From Tubiluchus corallicola (Eukaryota > Priapulida > Priapulimorpha > Priapulimorphida > Tubiluchidae): 28,949 nt of DNA. A program made the translations under genes and the position numbers. Of the stretch, positions 28,176 to 28,949 are shown piece after piece. Location of the stretch: positions 1 to 28,949 of the forward strand of contig JAQGDQ010001695.1 of assembly GCA_030141605.1 (NCBI GenBank), in the 5' to 3' direction. A model generated the notes under the pieces. The model was not told the DNA's origin, ran no database searches, and worked only from the letters and a program-made list of their open reading frames with translations. The stretch's first letter is position 1. The number at the start of each line of letters is the position of its first letter.

Positions 28176-28200
28176 TTAACATTACACTAGCAATGGCAAT

Positions 28201-28826
28201 TAAACCTCACAATTCAGCATTGTTATCTTTATCATTGGATTAATAATAATTTATTGTCAATTTTCTTGTCATTATTATTAACTCTTAGTCGACCAAGGCG
28301 TTTTATATTACACTAAAGACCAAACGGAGTATTAATTTACCCCAGGCAGGTAATATCTGGTACTTGTGCTTTGTAAAAAATCACGAATGATACTTTTAAA
28401 CAAAACCAAGGTAGGGTTGCATAACAAATCGAAGAATATTTAGTCACTATTAGTTTGAAAATTTTTCGTTGAGGCATCAATATAAAAATGCGAGCAAATG
28501 CTCCTGGGGTAATTTTTACTCTACCTTGGTCGGCTATGGGTTAAGTCGTTTACAAACTTTCATTCGTACATTTTGATCAGGATGTGTGTTCGAGTTGTAG
28601 TTTGGTGTTGGAGAGGCAGGAAGATGATTATGAAAGGAAGGAAGTGAGTAGTTCTTTCAGATTCATTTTTTAGATAAAAAACACCAAACTGTTCAGACAT
28701 TTGTTCATTTTGTTGCTGTCTTTGTTATCCAAAGCTGGGTCCTCGGTAAATCAAGTAATTCCCGTGACGTCTTTGTACGTCATTGCAGATGATTGTCAGT
28801 TTTATCAAGAAGTAACGGATAAAAAA
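28201..28826. other. Spacer between family copies 2 and 3
   Basis: Contains the piggyBac-like MITE (28282-28540) and, near 28764-28782, TGACGTC and TACGTCA words in the position of the CRE module of the other copies. Otherwise AT-rich with no reading frame recognised. Confidence 0.5.
28282..28540. mobile_element. piggyBac-like MITE with TTAA target duplication
   Basis: TTAA at 28278-28281 and at 28541-28544 flank a 259-bp element. The ends are imperfect inverted repeats: the left reads CTCTTAGTCGACCAAGG and the right, inverted, reads CCCATAGCCGACCAAGG. Both are followed by a TTACCCCAGG match in the subterminal region. TTAA duplications with ends starting CCC or CTC fit the piggyBac superfamily. 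No transposase is present. It sits between two tandem genes and postdates or accompanies their spacing. Confidence 0.75.
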
Positions 28827-28949
28827 ATGAATGTAGACAGTTTTGTAAAGATGGCATGGGACGAGGAAGTGGTATTTGTAGGTAGGAGAAGAAGATGTTG
28901 TTGCGAAAGGTTTTTAAGATGGATTAGAAAGAAGATCACCAGGAGAAGA
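28827..28949 (+). CDS. Small Arg-rich basic protein, tandem family copy 3 (cut by window edge)
   Basis: The first 41 codons of a third paralogue: MNVDSFVKMAWDEEVVF, then GRRRRCCC, FLRWIRKKITRRR. Compared with copies 1 and 2, changes such as GTG/GTA, GCG/GCT/GCA, GAG/GAA and GTT/GTG/GTA are silent, and Glu to Asp or Arg to Lys are conservative. This is the pattern of selection on protein. Continues past 28949. Confidence 0.6.
   Translation, partial: MNVDSFVKMAWDEEVVFVGRRRRCCCERFLRWIRKKITRRR

Overview
This is nuclear DNA of an animal, most likely a marine invertebrate; the phylum cannot be fixed from the window. The grounds are spliced genes with GT-AG introns, animal-type nuclear genes for mitochondrial proteins (pyruvate dehydrogenase E1 beta and cytochrome c oxidase subunit 6C), AT-rich intergenic DNA, hAT-like and piggyBac-like miniature transposons, a LINE reverse-transcriptase relic, and a very high load of satellite-like tandem arrays.

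Layout. Positions 1-16768 hold a large part of PDHB on the minus strand. Six coding exons are visible (16700-16768, 12775-12882, 7848-7910, 4452-4550, 3177-3399, 697-807). They encode the end of the mitochondrial presequence and about 200 residues of the mature protein. The initiator exon was not identified, and the C-terminal exons lie beyond position 1. The introns are filled with repeats: a 39-bp triplicate, a 423-bp hAT-type MITE, a LINE 3' tail, an RT fragment, a 2-kb minisatellite, a 3.9-kb foldback-like element made of 60-bp and 40-bp arrays, a 28-bp array, a probable LTR with heat-shock-like elements, and a 68-bp array with dimeric higher-order structure. Positions 16769-22049 hold no recognised coding exon, only transposon remnants and a CpG-richer stretch (about 19975-20420) that may be the divergent promoter of PDHB and COX6C.

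Positions 22775-23727 hold both coding exons of COX6C on the plus strand. The start-codon exon is flanked by a 660-bp CT tract and an inverted, complementary GA tract of about 340 bp. About 54 copies of a 35-bp palindrome-bearing repeat follow the stop codon and probably lie in the 3' UTR. Positions 27363-28949 hold a tandem family of three small basic-protein genes (the third cut by the window edge), each with a CRE-type promoter module. A piggyBac-like MITE sits between copies 2 and 3.

Most striking observations. (1) The PDHB minisatellite at 5821-7875 is an amplification of the PDHB exon 3'-end and its 5' splice site, so about 36 extra copies of a junction resembling the real donor follow the exon in tandem. 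(2) The COX6C start exon lies between long complementary polypyrimidine and polypurine arrays. (3) The small tandem gene family has CRE/E-box promoters, uORFs and an in-frame 39-nt intron-like segment. (4) The 60-bp and 40-bp arrays are opposite arms of one foldback-like element with identical outer ends.
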